A DNA stretch of 64,000 nt from Rhizobium sp. SL86. GTDB lineage: Bacteria > Pseudomonadota > Alphaproteobacteria > Rhizobiales > Rhizobiaceae. Within the stretch, counting starts at the first letter, position 1, and every line of letters begins with the position of its first letter. Both the position numbers and the translations under genes were made by a program. This document shows, piece by piece, positions 63,211 through 64,000 of the stretch. A model generated the notes under the pieces. The model saw nothing but the letters and a program-made list of their open reading frames with translations, searched no databases and was not told the DNA's origin. The stretch is from assembly GCF_026672545.1 (NCBI RefSeq), contig NZ_JAPPRJ010000002.1, forward strand, positions 186,001 to 250,000, written 5' to 3'.

Positions 63211-63248
63211 TGTCTATTTATGTAGACAACCATACAATTTACTGTATG
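63211..63248. promoter_or_regulatory. Two operator-like dyads between phnG and phnF
   Basis: TGTCTA-N6-TAGACA (63211-63228) and CATACA-N6-TGTATG (63231-63248) both have perfect 6-bp arms and a 6-base centre, with centres 20 bases apart (two helical turns). GntR/HutC proteins such as PhnF typically bind dyads of this size. They would cover both promoters. Confidence 0.6.
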
Positions 63249-63273
63249 TTTAATCGGTGGCGATGACAAGGGT

Positions 63274-64000
63274 ATGACAGGGCAGGCAATGATGCAGCGG
63301 CAGAAGGGCGTCGCCATGTGGCGGCAGATTGCAGACAGGATCCGTGCGAACATTGCCGCCGGCGATTATGACGAGACCGGCAAGGTGCCTCCGGAAACAC
63401 AGCTGGCGGAGATCTTTGGCGTCAATCGCCACACGGTGCGCGCTGCACTTTCGGCCCTGGCACAGGAAGGCATCGTCCGGGCGGAGCAGGGACGCGGAAC
63501 GCTGATCGAACGGCGCGACAAGTTCCAGTTTCCCATCAGCCGCCGCACCCGGTTTACGCAGGGCATTGGCGACCAGGCGCGCGACCTGACAGGCCGGTTA
63601 CTCGCCGCCGAGGTCGAGCCGGCCAATTCGGAGGTTGCACGTTGGCTGAAGATCGAGCCCGGCAGCCTTGTTCGCCGCTTGGAAGCGCTGAGGAGCGCCG
63701 ATGGCCGCGCCGTCTCGCGCGGAACCTCCTGGTTTCCGGCTGACCGCTTCGAGGGCATCGAAGAGGCGTTTCGGCGCACGCAGTCCATCACCAAGGCGTT
63801 GCAGGCCTGCGGCGTGGCGGACTATCTGCGCGATGTGACGGAGATCTCCGCCGTGCATGCGGAGCCCGACGATGTCGCCGAACTGGGCCTGACGCCCGGC
63901 GCGATCGTGCTCGTGACACGGGCGCTCAACACGGACCTGGACGGGTTTCCGATCCAGTATTCCATCACCCGCTTTCCGGCAGACCGCGTGCAGTTCACGA
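63274..64000 (+). CDS. phnF: GntR/HutC-family phosphonate regulator PhnF, 5' part
   Basis: The frame is open to the window end (242 codons seen). Residues 10-80 are a GntR winged helix (GVAMWRQIADRIRANIAAGDYDETGKVPPETQLAEIFGVNRHTVRAALSAL), where VNRHTVR is the recognition helix. From about 90 on it is a UTRA ligand domain (SLVRRLEALRSADGRAVSRGTSWFPADRF). Divergent from phnG. PhnF represses phn genes in other bacteria. Start could be ATG 63274, or ATG 63289/63292, which have AGGGCAGG upstream; I give the longest. Confidence 0.92.
   Translation, partial: MTGQAMMQRQKGVAMWRQIADRIRANIAAGDYDETGKVPPETQLAEIFGVNRHTVRAALSALAQEGIVRAEQGRGTLIERRDKFQFPISRRTRFTQGIGDQARDLTGRLLAAEVEPANSEVARWLKIEPGSLVRRLEALRSADGRAVSRGTSWFPADRFEGIEEAFRRTQSITKALQACGVADYLRDVTEISAVHAEPDDVAELGLTPGAIVLVTRALNTDLDGFPIQYSITRFPADRVQFT

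Overview
The window reads as alphaproteobacterial DNA from a Rhizobiaceae member (Rhizobium/Agrobacterium group). It is GC-rich. The L-rhamnose locus has the divergent rhaDI / rhaRSTPQUK layout known from Rhizobium leguminosarum, and there is a PcaQ-PobA-PobR 4-hydroxybenzoate module, a phnGHIJKL C-P lyase operon, TGA-N9-TCA (iron) and GGAAC-N16-xGTT (general stress sigma) promoter motifs, and RIME-like palindromic repeats. The gene content (catabolic islands, many regulators, no core housekeeping genes, no rRNA or tRNA seen) would suit a secondary replicon or an accessory chromosomal region. That placement is inference.

Layout. (1) 1-5.2 kb: aromatic catabolism, with the 3' end of pcaQ, an MFS exporter, a zinc alcohol dehydrogenase, pobA and a divergent AraC-type pobR. 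(2) 5.2-19.5 kb: a tightly overlapping minus-strand operon of about ten genes (16264 down to 5573) encoding three SDR enzymes, one of them fused to a glycoside-hydrolase-like barrel, four glycosyltransferases, a CmoB-like methyltransferase and the TIGR02587/TIGR02588 membrane pair. It is divergent from an alcohol dehydrogenase plus Gfo/Idh pair, and is followed by DUF1003 and YqaE/Pmp3 stress-type membrane proteins. Several of these units carry GGAAC-N16-xGTT promoters. I regard this as an uncharacterised stress-linked glycan or glycoside pathway, and it is the best candidate here for an undescribed system. (3) 19.5-30.7 kb: complete L-rhamnose uptake and catabolism. (4) 30.7-40.6 kb: three Gfo/Idh oxidoreductases, a CUT1 ABC transporter, a GH105 unsaturated rhamnogalacturonyl hydrolase and a divergent KdgR-like IclR regulator, probably for pectin-derived unsaturated galacturonyl-rhamnose. 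Its rhamnose product would feed region 3.

(5) 40.6-45.3 kb: an MgtC-like membrane protein, a PRC-barrel protein with a glutamine-rich insertion, and a membrane PQQ glucose-type dehydrogenase. (6) 45.4-53.7 kb: siderophore uptake, with a five-gene ABC/reductase operon divergent from a TonB receptor across an iron-responsive box, plus an AraC regulator. (7) 53.7-57.8 kb: a regulator-rich, partly eroded stretch with a truncated winged-helix/ATPase regulator and two AraC proteins. (8) 57.8-64 kb: the phosphonate C-P lyase operon phnGHIJKL plus a hexapeptide transferase, divergent from phnF, which runs off the window.

All reading was by eye. Family names are from memory of conserved motifs, and no database search was run. 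Promoter, operator and terminator entries are motif matches only.
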